64,000 nt of DNA, taken from contig NZ_JHVJ01000017.1 of NCBI RefSeq assembly GCF_000620085.1, positions 137,008-201,007 on the forward strand, given 5' to 3'. This DNA comes from Marinobacterium jannaschii DSM 6295 (GTDB lineage: Bacteria > Pseudomonadota > Gammaproteobacteria > Pseudomonadales > Balneatricaceae). The position numbers were made by a program, and so were the translations under genes. The notes below the pieces were generated by a model. The model worked only from the letters and a program-made list of their open reading frames with translations. It did not search any database and was not told where the DNA came from. Positions 63,705-64,000 of this stretch are shown piece after piece; position 1 is the stretch's first letter; each line of letters opens with the position of its first letter.

Positions 63705-64000
63705 TCACATCATTATATGATGACCTGCATCAATATATGCCACATTTCCGGTTATTCGCTTTGCCCGGTCACTGACCAGGAATGCGGCCATATTACCGAC
63801 ATCCTCAACTGTACCCAAAGCATGCAGCGGTGACACCTGCTCAGCAGTTTCCAGCAAGCGTCCAAAGTCACTGATACCTGATGCAGCCCGGGTCTTCATT
63901 GGTCCCGGAGAAAGTGCATGTACCCGAATACCCTTCTCACCCAGCTCTGCAGCCAGATAGCGTACCGAGCTTTCCAGCGCAGCCTTCACCGGCCCCATCA
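63705..64000 (-). CDS. Enoyl-ACP reductase-like short-chain dehydrogenase, C-terminal part
   Basis: The frame runs off the right edge; 97 residues are visible. The sequence GPVKAALESSVRYLAAELGEKGIRVHALSPGPMKTRAASGISDF and then VGNMAAFLVSDRAKRITGNVAYIDAGHHI matches the C-terminal half of FabI-type enoyl reductases, with the catalytic-site Lys in the first segment. FabI reduces enoyl-ACP in fatty-acid elongation. The SPGPMKTRA block differs from the SAGPIRTLA of E. coli FabI, so it may be a FabI paralogue with another role. Confidence 0.8.
   Translation of the reverse strand, partial: MGPVKAALESSVRYLAAELGEKGIRVHALSPGPMKTRAASGISDFGRLLETAEQVSPLHALGTVEDVGNMAAFLVSDRAKRITGNVAYIDAGHHIMM

Overview
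The window is an ordinary-looking stretch of a gammaproteobacterial chromosome with high coding density and GC-rich codon use. Gene orders shared with Pseudomonas (spoT-rpoZ-gmk-yicC-rph-crc-pyrE) and with enterobacteria (pckA-hslO-hslR-yrfG-nudE; tesA/ybbA-ybbP) occur together with a Vibrio/Shewanella-type MSHA pilus cluster and a C4-dicarboxylate TRAP transporter. This suggests a marine, flagellated, organic-acid-using bacterium of the Oceanospirillales/Alteromonadales kind. The assignment is inferred from gene content and order only.

Layout. 1-5.5 kb: end of an unidentified gene, then pckA, hslO, hslR, yrfG on the minus strand and nudE-cysQ on the plus strand, closed by a 16-copy heptamer repeat. 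5.5-12.4 kb: a small Cys-containing protein, Fe superoxide dismutase, a CHASE-domain histidine kinase with no response regulator beside it, and the divergent tesA / ybbA-ybbP locus. 12.5-19.6 kb: a 1009-residue AsmA/DUF748-like protein, a 41-residue membrane peptide, a MerR regulator, rpiA, ilvA and a membrane protein. 19.7-28.6 kb: a dicarboxylate module made of dctP-dctQ-dctM, the two-component genes dctB-dctD, and between them a chemoreceptor with a periplasmic CxxCH haem motif. A sigma-54 type promoter lies in front of dctP, as expected for DctD control. 28.7-41.1 kb: pyk, tex, gshA, a FliL-like protein, rsd, a WD40-like lipoprotein, an FKBP isomerase, a TIGR02444-type protein, the ABC-F factor yheS and an HDOD protein. 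41.3-50.1 kb: spoT, rpoZ, gmk, a metallophosphoesterase, a diacylglycerol-kinase-family gene, a DUF2789 gene, yicC, rph, crc and pyrE. 50.1-63.0 kb: a 14-gene MSHA type IV pilus cluster, all on the minus strand. 63.2-64.0 kb: tRNA-Phe and the 3' end of an enoyl-ACP-reductase-like gene.

Themes. Carbon-source choice and uptake are well represented (Crc, the DctBD-controlled TRAP system, PckA, Pyk), as are stringent and growth-phase control (SpoT, omega, Rsd, HDOD) and motility or attachment (chemoreceptor, FliL-like protein, c-di-GMP-responsive MshE and the MSHA pilus). No CRISPR array, insertion sequence, prophage or obvious defence island is visible. The most unusual items are the haem-type chemoreceptor in the dicarboxylate locus, the MSHA cluster lacking mshB, mshF and mshQ, the overlapping tesA/ybbA start codons, the heptamer array, and an unannotated-length 41-residue membrane peptide.
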